Made by a program: the position numbers and the translations under genes
Source of the DNA: JACCQS01 sp963766765
Lineage (GTDB): Bacteria > Actinomycetota > Actinomycetes > Mycobacteriales > Geodermatophilaceae
DNA: 64,000 bases
Direction of reading: 5' to 3'
Assembly (NCBI GenBank): GCA_963766765.1
Contig: CAVYBR010000008.1
Span: 124,001-188,000 of the forward strand
Shown: positions 52,374 through 60,694 of the stretch, piece by piece
Numbering within the stretch: the stretch's first letter is position 1
Layout of the letters: every line of letters begins with the position of its first letter
The notes under the pieces: generated by a model
The model's database searches: none
Told to the model about the DNA's origin: nothing
Seen by the model: the letters and a program-made list of their open reading frames with translations, nothing else

Positions 52374-53293
52374 GCGGTCCGCGGGATCAATCGTCGGAGC
52401 AACCGTCTCAGCAGCGGCCTGGGCCACTGGCCGGCGCTGACGGGCGCAGTTACCGCCCGATCGAAGAGGGAGTCACGACTGACCTCGCCGATCGCATGAC
52501 GTACGGCGGATACCTGCATCTCGAACGGCTGCTGAGCGCGCAGGTGCCGCTGTCTGAACATCACGACGAGATGCTGTTCATCATCCAGCACCAGGTCACT
52601 GAACTCTGGCTCAAGCTGCTCACTCACGAATTGCGTTCGGCGCGAGAGAAACTGGCTGCCGACGACCTGCCGCCGGCGCTGAAGCGGATGGCGCGGGTCA
52701 AGCACATCCAGCGGCAGATGTTCGAGCAGTGGTCGGTGTTGGAGACGCTCACGCCGATCGAGTATGCGCAATTCCGGGGGAAGCTGGGCGTCGCATCCGG
52801 CTTCCAGTCGGCGCAATATCGGACCGTGGAGTTCCTGCTCGGCAACAAGAATCCCGGCATGATCAACGTCTTCCGGCACGACCCCGAGGTCGCAGCCGTG
52901 CTGCAGGCTGACCTCGAGGCGCCGAGCCTGTACGACGAGTTCCTCCGCTTCCTTGCCCGATCCGGTCACGATGTACCTGGCGAGCGGGTCGAACGCGACT
53001 GGTCGCAGCCGTACGTGGCTCATCCCGGTGTGGTCGAGGTCCTGCGCCGGATCTATGCCGAGCCGGAGCGCTACTGGGCCGAGTACGAGGCCAGTGAAGA
53101 ACTCGTCGATGTGGAGGAGAGCTTCCAGCTGTGGCGGTTCCGGCACATGAAGACCGTCGAGCGGGTGATTGGCTACAAGCGAGGTACGGGCGGCTCGTCC
53201 GGGGTCGGCTTCCTCCGAAAAGCGTTGGAGCTCACGTTCTTTCCTGAACTGCTCATGGTTCGCACCGAGATCGGCGCGGATGCCGATGGCTGA
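52370..53293 (+). CDS. kynA: tryptophan 2,3-dioxygenase
   Basis: The 307-residue haem enzyme shows the family core: MTYGGYLHLERLLSAQ, SEHHDEMLFIIQHQVTELWL, KLLTHELRSAREKL, FRGKLGVASGFQSAQYRTVE, FLLGNKNPG, FQLWRFRHMKTVERVIGYKR and GTGGSSGVGFLRKAL. It opens the indole ring of L-tryptophan to N-formylkynurenine. ATG 52370 overlaps the SEC-C stop, and its own stop overlaps the kynureninase start, so the three are translationally coupled. The N-terminus is longer than usual by about 25 polar residues. Confidence 0.95.
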   Translation: MSGPRDQSSEQPSQQRPGPLAGADGRSYRPIEEGVTTDLADRMTYGGYLHLERLLSAQVPLSEHHDEMLFIIQHQVTELWLKLLTHELRSAREKLAADDLPPALKRMARVKHIQRQMFEQWSVLETLTPIEYAQFRGKLGVASGFQSAQYRTVEFLLGNKNPGMINVFRHDPEVAAVLQADLEAPSLYDEFLRFLARSGHDVPGERVERDWSQPYVAHPGVVEVLRRIYAEPERYWAEYEASEELVDVEESFQLWRFRHMKTVERVIGYKRGTGGSSGVGFLRKALELTFFPELLMVRTEIGADADG

Positions 53294-54569
53294 GCCGTCG
53301 GTCTCTGACGCGGTGCCCGAGCGCACTGGCGCCAGGTCCGAGCAAGCTGGCGCGGTGCTCGACCTCGCTGACGCGCAACGCCGTGACGCCGAGGACCCGC
53401 TGCGGGCGTTCCGGGGCCGATTCGCGATCGGGCCGGACCCGATCGCCTACCTGGACGGCAACTCACTCGGCCGCCCACCCAAGGCCACTCTTGCGCGGTT
53501 GCGCGGAGTGCTGGATGACGAATGGGCCGGTCGACTCATCCGTAGCTGGAACGAGCGCTGGGTCGCGCTGCCGGTCCAGGTCGGGGACGAGCTCGCCGAG
53601 ACCGTGCTGGGCTCCGCCTGGGGGCAGACCGTGATTGCCGACTCGACCACGGTGCTGCTCTACAAGGCACTGCACGCAGCCTGCCGCCTTCGCCCCGACC
53701 GCACCGAGATCGTCGTCGACGAGTCCAACTTCCCGACCGACCGCTACCTGGTGGAGAGCGTCGCCGCGGACCGCGGCCTGGCGGTTTGCTGGCTAACCGC
53801 CGACCCGGAGGCCGGAGTGAGCATGACTGAGCTGGCCGAGGTGCTCGGCCAGGACACCGCTGTGGTGCTGCTCAGCCACGTGGACTACCGCTCCGGCTAT
53901 CTCACTGACCTCCCCGGTATCACCGCCGCCATCCACGACGTCGGCGCTGTCGTCGTCTGGGACCTGTGCCACTCGGCCGGCGTCATCCCCATGTCCCTGG
54001 ACGCTGCGGACGTGGACTTCGCCGTCGGGTGCACGTACAAGTACCTCAATTCCGGTCCCGGGGGACCGGCGTTCCTCTACGTCGCGACACGCCATCTCTC
54101 GCGGGTTGAGCAGCCGATCACCGGATGGTTCGGGGCGGCTGATGTCTTCGCGATGGCGCCGCGGTACGAGGCGGCCCCGGACATCCGACGCATGCTGTCC
54201 GGCACGCCATCGGTGCTGGGGATCGTGGCCGTACAAGAGGGAGTGCGGCTGATCGCCGAGGCTGGACTGGACCGGATCCGCGCCAAGGCCATCGACCTGA
54301 CCGAGTATGCGATCGCGCTCGCCGATCGGCGCTTGGCTCCGCTGGGGGCGGCGGTCGCCAGCCCGCGCAATCCCGCCGAGCGCGGGGGACACGTCACGAT
54401 CCGGTGTGCCGACGCCGAGCGGGTCACCGAGCGGCTGATCGCGGCCGGAGTCGTACCGGACTTCCGGAATCCGGACCTGATCCGGCTCGGCCTGTCCCCG
54501 CTGACGACTTCGTACGAGGAGGTCTGGACGGCCGTGGACATCTTCGCGGACATCCTGGCGAAGGGCTGA
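53286..54569 (+). CDS. kynU: kynureninase
   Basis: The 427-residue PLP enzyme of fold type I has IAYLDGNSLGRPP, SWNERWVALPVQVGDE, VVDESNFPTDRYL, VVVWDLCHSAGVIP and the PLP-lysine region GCTYKYLNSGPGG (Lys252). It cleaves kynurenine to anthranilate and alanine. ATG 53286 is used; ATG 53280 is equally possible. The gene overlaps tryptophan dioxygenase. Kynurenine formamidase, needed between the two steps, is not seen in the window and must be encoded elsewhere or replaced. Confidence 0.94.
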   Translation: MAEPSVSDAVPERTGARSEQAGAVLDLADAQRRDAEDPLRAFRGRFAIGPDPIAYLDGNSLGRPPKATLARLRGVLDDEWAGRLIRSWNERWVALPVQVGDELAETVLGSAWGQTVIADSTTVLLYKALHAACRLRPDRTEIVVDESNFPTDRYLVESVAADRGLAVCWLTADPEAGVSMTELAEVLGQDTAVVLLSHVDYRSGYLTDLPGITAAIHDVGAVVVWDLCHSAGVIPMSLDAADVDFAVGCTYKYLNSGPGGPAFLYVATRHLSRVEQPITGWFGAADVFAMAPRYEAAPDIRRMLSGTPSVLGIVAVQEGVRLIAEAGLDRIRAKAIDLTEYAIALADRRLAPLGAAVASPRNPAERGGHVTIRCADAERVTERLIAAGVVPDFRNPDLIRLGLSPLTTSYEEVWTAVDIFADILAKG

Positions 54570-54574
54570 TCTGT

Positions 54575-54641
54575 CGGGACGTTATGCGCATAACGTCCCG
54601 GAATCCGGAGCTCCAGCGGTCCTTATGCGCATAACGTCCCG
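54575..54641. repeat. twin palindromic element, TTATGCGCATAA family (copy 2)
   Basis: A 26-bp perfect palindrome at 54575-54600 (core TTATGCGCATAA, 54582-54593) is followed by the same core at 54623-54634, 41 bp away, with CGTCCCG continuing to 54641. It follows kynureninase directly and abuts the inverted SBBP fragment. Confidence 0.85.
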
Positions 54642-56319
54642 AAATAGGGCGCTCCAGCGGGATGCGAGCACGAGGTCACCGTTGTCAGTGATCGTCATTC
54701 CGTCGATTCCGGAAAAGCTCATGGCGATCGCTGCGGGGTCTGCACCCGGCGCGACCAGAAAGTCGTACTCCAGCTGCGGTACGGCACTGGTGTACTCGAC
54801 GTACTTCCCCGGCATCGTCGAGGCGATCACAGTTGACGCCGGCGGCAACGCGTACGTGACCGGTCCAGCGGGCTTGCAGTTCGCGGCGACTCCGGGCGCC
54901 TTTCAGACCTCCCAGCAGGGCGGATTCGACGCCTTCATCACGAAGATCAATCCGCAGGGCAGCGGCCTCGTCTACTCCACGTATGTGGGCGGCGACTGGG
55001 ACGACTTCAGCACCGGCATCGCCGTCGACGCCGCCGGCAACACCTACCTCACGGGCTGGACGAAATGCCCGATCCCGGACGGCCTCGCCTGCGGCTTCCC
55101 GACGAAGAACGCCTTCCAGCCGCGCTTCGGCGGTGGGAACAACGACGCGTTCGTCACGAAGATGAACCCGACCGGGACCGCAATCGTGTACTCCACCTTC
55201 CTTGGCGGCGGCACCGTTCTGAACACCACCGACGACTGGGGTCAGGACATCGCCGTGGACGCGACGGGGGCTGCGACGGTCCTCGGCTACAGCTACAGCC
55301 AGGACTTCCCGGTGACGCCCGGGGCCTACGACACCCAACCCAACGGGCTGGATCTGTTCGTGACCAGGTTCGCACCGGACGGCAGAACCCTGCAGTACTC
55401 CACGTTCCTCGGTGGTTCCGATCACGAAGAGGGGTACGGCCTGGCCCTGGATTCAGCGAGGAACGCCTACGTCACCGGCTTCACGCTGTCCTACGACTTC
55501 CCGACGACACCCGGGGCGTACAAGCGGCAGATGCAGACCGGCTGGGAAGTGTTCGTCACCAAGCTGAACCCGACGGGTTCCGGACTTGTCTATTCGACCT
55601 ACCTCGGTAGCAACAGCGCTTCGGACCGCGCCTGGGACCTCGCTCTGGACTCGAGCGGAAACGCCTACGTCACCGGTGACACCAACGGCAGCAACTTCCC
55701 GGTGTCAAACGCGCCACAGCCGAGCAACGGCGGCGGTCAGGATGCATTCGTCACCGAACTGAACGCCGCGGGATCTGCTCTCGTCTACTCGACCTACTTA
55801 GGCGGCAACACCTGGGACCAGGGCTACGGAATCGCGGTCGACACCACCGGAGCGGCGGTGGTCGTCGGGGGGACCACCTCAGCCAACTTCCCGGTCACTC
55901 CCGGTGCGATCCAACCGCAGAACGGCGACCCGAACCGTTTCAACCCCGACGACGGCTTCGTCACGAAGTTGTCTGCTGCAGGTACGCCGCCGCCGCCCCC
56001 ACCGCCGCCCCCGCCGACGTGCACGATCTCCGGGACTGCCGGCAACGACAGGCTGCAGGGGACTGCCGGCGCCGACGTCATCTGCGGATTGGGCGGAAAC
56101 GACGTACTCAACGGTCTTGCGGGCAACGACGTGCTGATCGGTGGGATCGGAAATGACACCCTCACCGGAGGGAAGGGGAACGACAGCCTCCGTGGAGACG
56201 CCGGCACCGACACGCTCAAGGCTGTCGATCAGGTTTCTGGGAACGACGCGGTAGACGGAGGCGCCGGAACCGACACCTGCCGCTCCGATCCGGGGGACTC
56301 GGTCACCGGCTGCCCCTAG
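54625..56319 (+). CDS. SBBP beta-propeller repeat and RTX-like calcium-binding repeat protein, 5-prime rearranged
   Basis: Recognisable coding begins at about 54775 (ALVYSTYFPGIVEAITVDAG) and continues through six or seven SBBP repeats (GLVYSTYVGGDWDDFS, AIVYSTFLGGG, LQYSTFLGGSDHEEG, GLVYSTYLGSNS, ALVYSTYLGGNTWDQG), a ten-proline linker, and RTX-like GGxGxDxL nonapeptides (GLGGNDVLNGLAGNDVLIGG). The in-frame ATGs at 54625 (inside the palindromic repeat) and 54721 read antisense through the inverted fragment, so the real signal peptide and N-terminus are missing. It probably derives from an exported, calcium-binding surface protein and may now be non-functional. Confidence 0.7.
   Translation: MRITSRNRALQRDASTRSPLSVIVIPSIPEKLMAIAAGSAPGATRKSYSSCGTALVYSTYFPGIVEAITVDAGGNAYVTGPAGLQFAATPGAFQTSQQGGFDAFITKINPQGSGLVYSTYVGGDWDDFSTGIAVDAAGNTYLTGWTKCPIPDGLACGFPTKNAFQPRFGGGNNDAFVTKMNPTGTAIVYSTFLGGGTVLNTTDDWGQDIAVDATGAATVLGYSYSQDFPVTPGAYDTQPNGLDLFVTRFAPDGRTLQYSTFLGGSDHEEGYGLALDSARNAYVTGFTLSYDFPTTPGAYKRQMQTGWEVFVTKLNPTGSGLVYSTYLGSNSASDRAWDLALDSSGNAYVTGDTNGSNFPVSNAPQPSNGGGQDAFVTELNAAGSALVYSTYLGGNTWDQGYGIAVDTTGAAVVVGGTTSANFPVTPGAIQPQNGDPNRFNPDDGFVTKLSAAGTPPPPPPPPPPTCTISGTAGNDRLQGTAGADVICGLGGNDVLNGLAGNDVLIGGIGNDTLTGGKGNDSLRGDAGTDTLKAVDQVSGNDAVDGGAGTDTCRSDPGDSVTGCP
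54656..54774 (-). pseudogene. inverted fragment of an SBBP-protein N-terminal domain
   Basis: Read leftward, this stretch encodes QLEYDFLVAPGADPAAIAMS followed by GIDGMTITDNGDLVLAS, which matches the segment preceding the repeats in SBBP-type proteins (QLEYDFxVAPGADP, then a DxxGDLVL strand). The remaining SBBP repeats lie on the opposite strand beginning at 54775. The fragment therefore looks like part of the same gene turned around; its far end runs into the palindromic element. It has no start codon of its own. Confidence 0.6.
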
Positions 56320-56326
56320 GGCTGAG

Positions 56327-56710
56327 TCAGGCGACGCAGAACTCGTTGCCTTCGGGGTCGTGCATCACGACGTGGCCGAGATCCCCGTCGTAGGACTCCT
56401 CGCGCACTCGCGTCGCCCCGGCCGCAATCAGCTCCTCGACTCGCCCGCGGATGAGCTCCGCTCGCTCGGCCATGTCCCACGGCGGCTCACCCGCTACCCG
56501 GATGTCGATGTGCATTCTGTTCTTGGCCGTCTTGCCCTCCGGCACCGGGAGAAAGCCGATCGCCGGACCCTTTCCGTCCGGGTCGATGATGGAAGCGCCG
56601 TGCTCCTCGACGTAGCCGGGCTCATCCACGTAGCGCAGTGCCAGCGCCCAGAACTCAGCCAGCCGGTGCGGATCGGCGGCGTCACAGCCGAGTGTCCAAT
56701 GTGTCGCCAT
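56327..56710 (-). CDS. VOC-family glyoxalase-like protein
   Basis: The 127-residue protein has the paired beta-alpha-beta-beta-beta fold of glyoxalase-like domains: THWTLGCDAADPHRLAEFW at the start, IDPDGKGPAIGFLPVPEGKT in the middle, MHIDIRV, and a C-terminal GHVVMHDPEGNEFCV. It could be a small metal-dependent lyase or dioxygenase or a resistance-type binding protein; the substrate is unknown. It ends seven bases after the convergent RTX gene. Confidence 0.88.
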   Translation of the reverse strand: MATHWTLGCDAADPHRLAEFWALALRYVDEPGYVEEHGASIIDPDGKGPAIGFLPVPEGKTAKNRMHIDIRVAGEPPWDMAERAELIRGRVEELIAAGATRVREESYDGDLGHVVMHDPEGNEFCVA

Positions 56711-56755
56711 GGTCGAACTCTATTGTCAGGTGGACCGATTGGCGCCGCACGCGGG

Positions 56756-57235
56756 TCAGCTACCCGTCGCTTCGGCGAAGGTCTTCAGGATGTCTCTCCA
56801 GCCGTTTTCGGCGCCGACACCGCGGCGCAGGTTTTCCCAACCCGCACCGTGCTTCTCGAACTCCGAGTGCACAAAACTGATGGTCGTACGGTCGGGGCCG
56901 TCGCTCTCGAAGCGAACGTCGATCCGACTTGCCAGCTCGGGATCATCCTGAGCCTCGAAGTGCACACCGAGTTGCCAGGAGAGCACCACATGAGTCGGCG
57001 GCTCCCACACCAGGACCCGGCCCCAGACGCATTCCTTGCCGTCCGCCGAACGCTCGTACCAGCGACCGCCGACCCAGGATTCCATCCGGACTTCGAACCC
57101 GTCGCCGTCACTAAGGTGATGCTCACGCGGCCACCAGCTGTCGACCCGCTCGGTGAAGTAGTGGAACGTTCGCTCGATGGGCGCGTTGACGGTGACCTCG
57201 ACTCGTACGTCGGGGTCGATCTGCAGATCCGTCAT
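56756..57235 (-). CDS. SRPBCC (AHSA1-like) domain protein
   Basis: The 159-residue protein has the START/AHSA1-type hydrophobic-cavity fold: VRVEVTVNAPIERTFHYFTE, RWYERSADGKECVWGRVLVW, LVWEPPTHVVLSWQL and FVHSEFEKHGAGWENLRRG. Its ATG overlaps the ArsR stop (ATGA, 57232-57235). ArsR-SRPBCC pairs are common in actinobacteria, usually with the SRPBCC protein as regulated partner or ligand-binding accessory. Confidence 0.9.
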   Translation of the reverse strand: MTDLQIDPDVRVEVTVNAPIERTFHYFTERVDSWWPREHHLSDGDGFEVRMESWVGGRWYERSADGKECVWGRVLVWEPPTHVVLSWQLGVHFEAQDDPELASRIDVRFESDGPDRTTISFVHSEFEKHGAGWENLRRGVGAENGWRDILKTFAEATGS

Positions 57236-57546
57236 GAGTTCTCCTCGGTTTCGGCGAAGTCTTTGAACTCCGCGAGCGCATGGGTCCAGAACTGTTCGAA
57301 ATAGCTCCGCATGGCGTTGATGCCCTGTGGGTTGAGTCGATAGAGCCGGCGAGTGCCGACCGCCTGGTCCAACACGAGCCCGGCCGACTTGAGCCGAGCC
57401 AGGTGCTGGGACACCGCCGGCCGACTGACCGGGAGCTCGTCGGCGAGTTGACCGACCGCCATAGGTCCTCGACCCAACCGTTCGAAGATCGCCCGGCGGG
57501 TCGAATCGCCCAGCGCGTCGAGGACGGCACCTTGGTAAGTCGTCAC
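57232..57546 (-). CDS. ArsR-family winged-helix repressor
   Basis: The 104-residue protein has the ArsR winged helix: VLDALGDSTRRAIFERLGRG, MAVGQLADELPVSRPAVSQH, and LKSAGLVLDQAVGTRRLYRL. No metal-binding Cys cluster is visible. GTG 57546 is chosen because a promoter with TTGACA and TAACTT boxes ends seven bases upstream, implying a leaderless transcript; the in-frame ATG at 57582 would put promoter and operator inside the gene. It probably represses its own operon with the SRPBCC gene. Confidence 0.85.
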   Translation of the reverse strand: MTTYQGAVLDALGDSTRRAIFERLGRGPMAVGQLADELPVSRPAVSQHLARLKSAGLVLDQAVGTRRLYRLNPQGINAMRSYFEQFWTHALAEFKDFAETEENS

Positions 57547-57582
57547 GAACGGTAAGTTAGAACTTACGAATGCGGTTGTCAA
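57547..57582 (-). promoter_or_regulatory. promoter and operator of the arsR-SRPBCC operon
   Basis: On the leftward strand TTGACA (57577-57582) and TAACTT (57554-57559) are separated by 17 bp. The 16-bp dyad GTAAGTT-AG-AACTTAC at 57552-57567 overlaps the -10 box. Transcription would begin near the GTG at 57546, giving a leaderless mRNA and a simple steric repression site. Confidence 0.75.
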
Positions 57583-57661
57583 GCTGCGCCAGACCAGTTT
57601 CCAGTCAGGCCCGAACTCGGGGCGGGTCGTCGGCTACTCCGCGCGGCAGCGAGGGAGGAGA

Positions 57662-58887
57662 TCAGGCGCTGGGGTCGCGCAGGATCGGGCAGGACATGCA
57701 GCGCGGCCCGCCTCGGCCGCTGCCCAACTCGCTGCCGGCCAGGCGCAGAACCTCGATCCCCTGATCCTCCAACGCTGCGTTGGTCACCACGTTGCGCTCG
57801 TAGGCAACCGTCAACCGCGGGGCCACCGCGAGTGTGTTGTTGCCGTCGTCCCACTGCTCACGTTCGGCGGTGATCGGGTCCAGTCCGGTGTCGATCACCC
57901 GAAGCCGGTCGATCTGCATCGCTTTGGAAGCCGCGACCAGGAACGGCTCCGGGCCCGTGATCGACAACTCCCCGTCCTCGTCGGCGGCCTCCGGCGGCAA
58001 GCCCTCCGGTTCGGTCAGCGTCCAGGCCACGAGGTCTGCAGCGATGTTCTGGTACATGACGACCGCATCGACATCGACCATGGTGCAAATCGTGTCCAGG
58101 TGCATCGTTGCGCGCTCCTGCGGAACCGGAACGACCAGGACCGTGTGCGCGAGTCCGCGGTGAAAGACCCGCCGGGCAAGCCGCTCGGCCCCGGCGGGGG
58201 TGGTCCGCTCCCCGACGCCGACGGCCACGACACCCTTCGACAGGAGAAGTACGTCGCCGCCCTCGACGTGCTCGAGACTCGGGTCGTACAACCGCTGCAC
58301 ACCGGCGAACCGGGGATGGTGGGCGTAGATCGCGTGGGTCAGCGTGGTTTCGCGCCGCCGAGCCGGCATGGCCAGGGCCGTGACGGCGACTTGATTGCCC
58401 ACCCAGACCGACGAATCCCGGGTGAAGAGCAGGTTGGGCAGCGGCGGGATCACGAAGTCCACGCTCGGCATGAGTTGATGCGCAAGCCCGCGGGCACCCG
58501 GCAGTTCGTCATGACCCACGCCGGCGATGAGTGCGCCCGCGAGACCTGCGGCGCTGAGATCGTCCAGATACGAGGCGGCGACGTCTCGTAGCGTGACGCC
58601 CAGTCGAGGATCGTCCACAGCCCCGGCGATGACCTCGGCCCGCGCGGCGGGGATGTCCATCACCTCCGTGAGCATGACGTCGACGTACAAGACTTCGACG
58701 TCATGCGTGCGCAGGGACTCGGCAAAGGCGTCGTGCTCTTCTTGCGCCCTGGCGACCCAAGGGATGTCGTCGAAGAGCAGCGCGTCGTTGTTTCGCGGCG
58801 TCAGCCGCTTCAGCTCAGGCCCGGTCGGTGCAGCAGGACCGTTCGCAGTCGACCAACCTCGCTGTCGGCGTACGCCTGATCACTCAT
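57662..58887 (-). CDS. arcA: arginine deiminase, one frameshift
   Basis: The enzyme hydrolyses arginine to citrulline and ammonia. From ATG 58887 the frame encodes YADSEVGRLRTVLLHRPGL, then ends early. One base (a G in GGAG, near 58812) must be restored to continue as ELKRLTPRNNDALLFDDIPW. The rest is intact: NLLFTRDSSVWVGN, HVEGGDVLLLSKG, RATMHLDTICTMVD, WDDGNNTLAVAP and the nucleophile Cys near the end in GGPRCMSCPI. The corrected length, about 408 residues, fits the family. The first eight bases overlap the FAD oxidase stop. The lesion is a single base in an otherwise conserved gene, so a sequence error is likely. Confidence 0.87.
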
Positions 58888-60570
58888 CAACCGCAGGCCG
58901 TAAATGTGCCCTGCCTGACTTCCCGTAAGGACTGCCGAACAGGACGCATGGGTTGCAGATCCCGGTGGGATCCAGCCGATCCTTGACCGCGTGCAGGACA
59001 GCGATGCCGAGATCGCCGACTTCCCTCGAGAGCCAAGGTGCGTGATCGATGCCGACTGCGTGATGGTGCGTGATGACTCCACCATGCGACATCAGAGCGT
59101 CGGTCGCTGCGCGCTTGGCCAGCAACCACTGCTGCAGCGGTCGGTCGTCGTCACGATCGGCGATGATTGTGAAGTAGAGCGACGCGCCAGTCGGAATAGA
59201 CGTGCGAGACGTGACACAGCACCAGCGGACTTTTGTCCCCTGCAGATAGCGACTCGGTCAGTGCGGCACGGGTCGCGTCGTAGACCTCCGGGAGGTCAGA
59301 CCACGTAGCTGCCGTCTCGAGCGTCTCCACGAGCAGGCCGACGTTGAGCAGGACGTCACGCATGTACGGACCCGAGTAGCGGTTGGACACCCAACTCTGG
59401 CCGACCGATCGCCCGACGCGAATGGCCTCACAGCGCCGCAGCAGAGAACTGGCCGCGCGCCGCCGTGCGCTGACGACGTCTTCGGCGCCCTCCCAGCCGA
59501 GAATCAACAGGCAACCGCCGCCGTGTCCGCGGGCTCGCAGCAGCCCTTGCAGCGCAGATGCTTTCGAGCTTGCGGCCAGTACGAGGTTGGCCCTGCGTCT
59601 CGTCCGGATCAGACAGCCGCACAACGTCGGGCAACAGGTCCGTACGAGCTAGCTGGCGGAGTCCTTCGAGCGCCCGCGGCCACGACTTGAAGGACCAGCC
59701 CTCGTACTGCTTCGTCTCCGGAGCCGGTCGGACCCGCAGGGTGAGCTCGGTGATCACGCCGAGGGTGCCCTCTGAGCCGAGCACGACGCCGAGGAGCTCC
59801 GGCCCGGCGGCACTGGCGGGCGATCTGCCCACATCCCACGTTCCGGCCGGAGTGGCCAGGCGAAGTCCCGCGACGAGTTCGTCGAATCTGCCGTACCCGG
59901 TCGACGCCTGGCCGGCGGAGCGCGTGGCGGCGTACCCGCCGAGCGTGGCGAACTCGTAGCTCTGCGGGAAGTGCCCGAGAGTCAGGCCGTAGCGCGCCAT
60001 CCGAGCCTCGAACTCCGGTGCCCGTAGGCCAGGTCCGGCCTTGACCAGCAATGACTTGGCATCGATCGAGTCGATCGAGCTGAGTCGCGCGACATCCAAG
60101 GCGATGACGGCCCGATGCTCACCGGCGCCGCCGGCCAGGCCGCCGACGACGCTCGTTCCGCCGCCGAACGGGATGACCGCGATGTCGTCCTTCGCACAGC
60201 GGGCCAGGACGGCGAGGACTTCGTCATGGGAGCCGGGGAGCACGACTGCGTCAGGTAGGCCGGAGACATCGCCGCCGCGGCGGCGGATCAGGTCCAGATA
60301 GCTGCGGCCGCCACCCCGGCGAATGCGACTCGGGCCATCGGTACGGACGTAGTCGTCGCCAACGATCTCGATCAGCGCAGCGCTCGTGGCGTCGGTGAGC
60401 ATGGTGGCGACGGTCGTGACCGTGCGAGAGTCCTCGGCCGGAGTTTCTCTTGGAGTCCAACCGATTTCGCGGCGGAGCCATTTGCGGGCCGCGGCCGGCA
60501 ACTCATGCGGGGCATCGACGTGCCCCCAACCGGTGAGCGTGAGTTCGGCTCGTTCCCTTGCCTGGCTCAT
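58880..60570 (-). CDS. FAD-linked oxidase, alkyl-DHAP-synthase-like, two frameshifts
   Basis: Three in-order pieces make an FAD_binding_4 oxidase of about 560 residues. The N-terminal piece from ATG 60570 has TGWGHVDAPHELPAAARKWL and the FAD loop AVIPFGGGTSVVGGLAGG, then EFATLGGYAATRSAGQASTG and VVLGSEGTLGVITELTLRVR. The middle piece, after a shift near 59600, has LLILGWEGAEDVVSARRRAA, SWVSNRYSGPYMRD. The C-terminal piece, after a shift near 59195, has SHGGVITHHHAVGIDHAPWL and LDPTGICNPCVLF. It may act on a glycerol-derived or 2-hydroxy acid substrate. Its stop overlaps the arginine deiminase start, and it is divergent from glpD. Confidence 0.8.
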
Positions 60571-60694
60571 GGGCAGGGAGTTTACCCAGTAAACCGGCGT
60601 CCCCTTGGCGGCTGGCCCGCATTGCCAACCGTCGATTTCGTAGCTGAGCCTGAAATCGCGGCGCCGCGCGGCGCCGGCCAGCATGCTGTGACCT

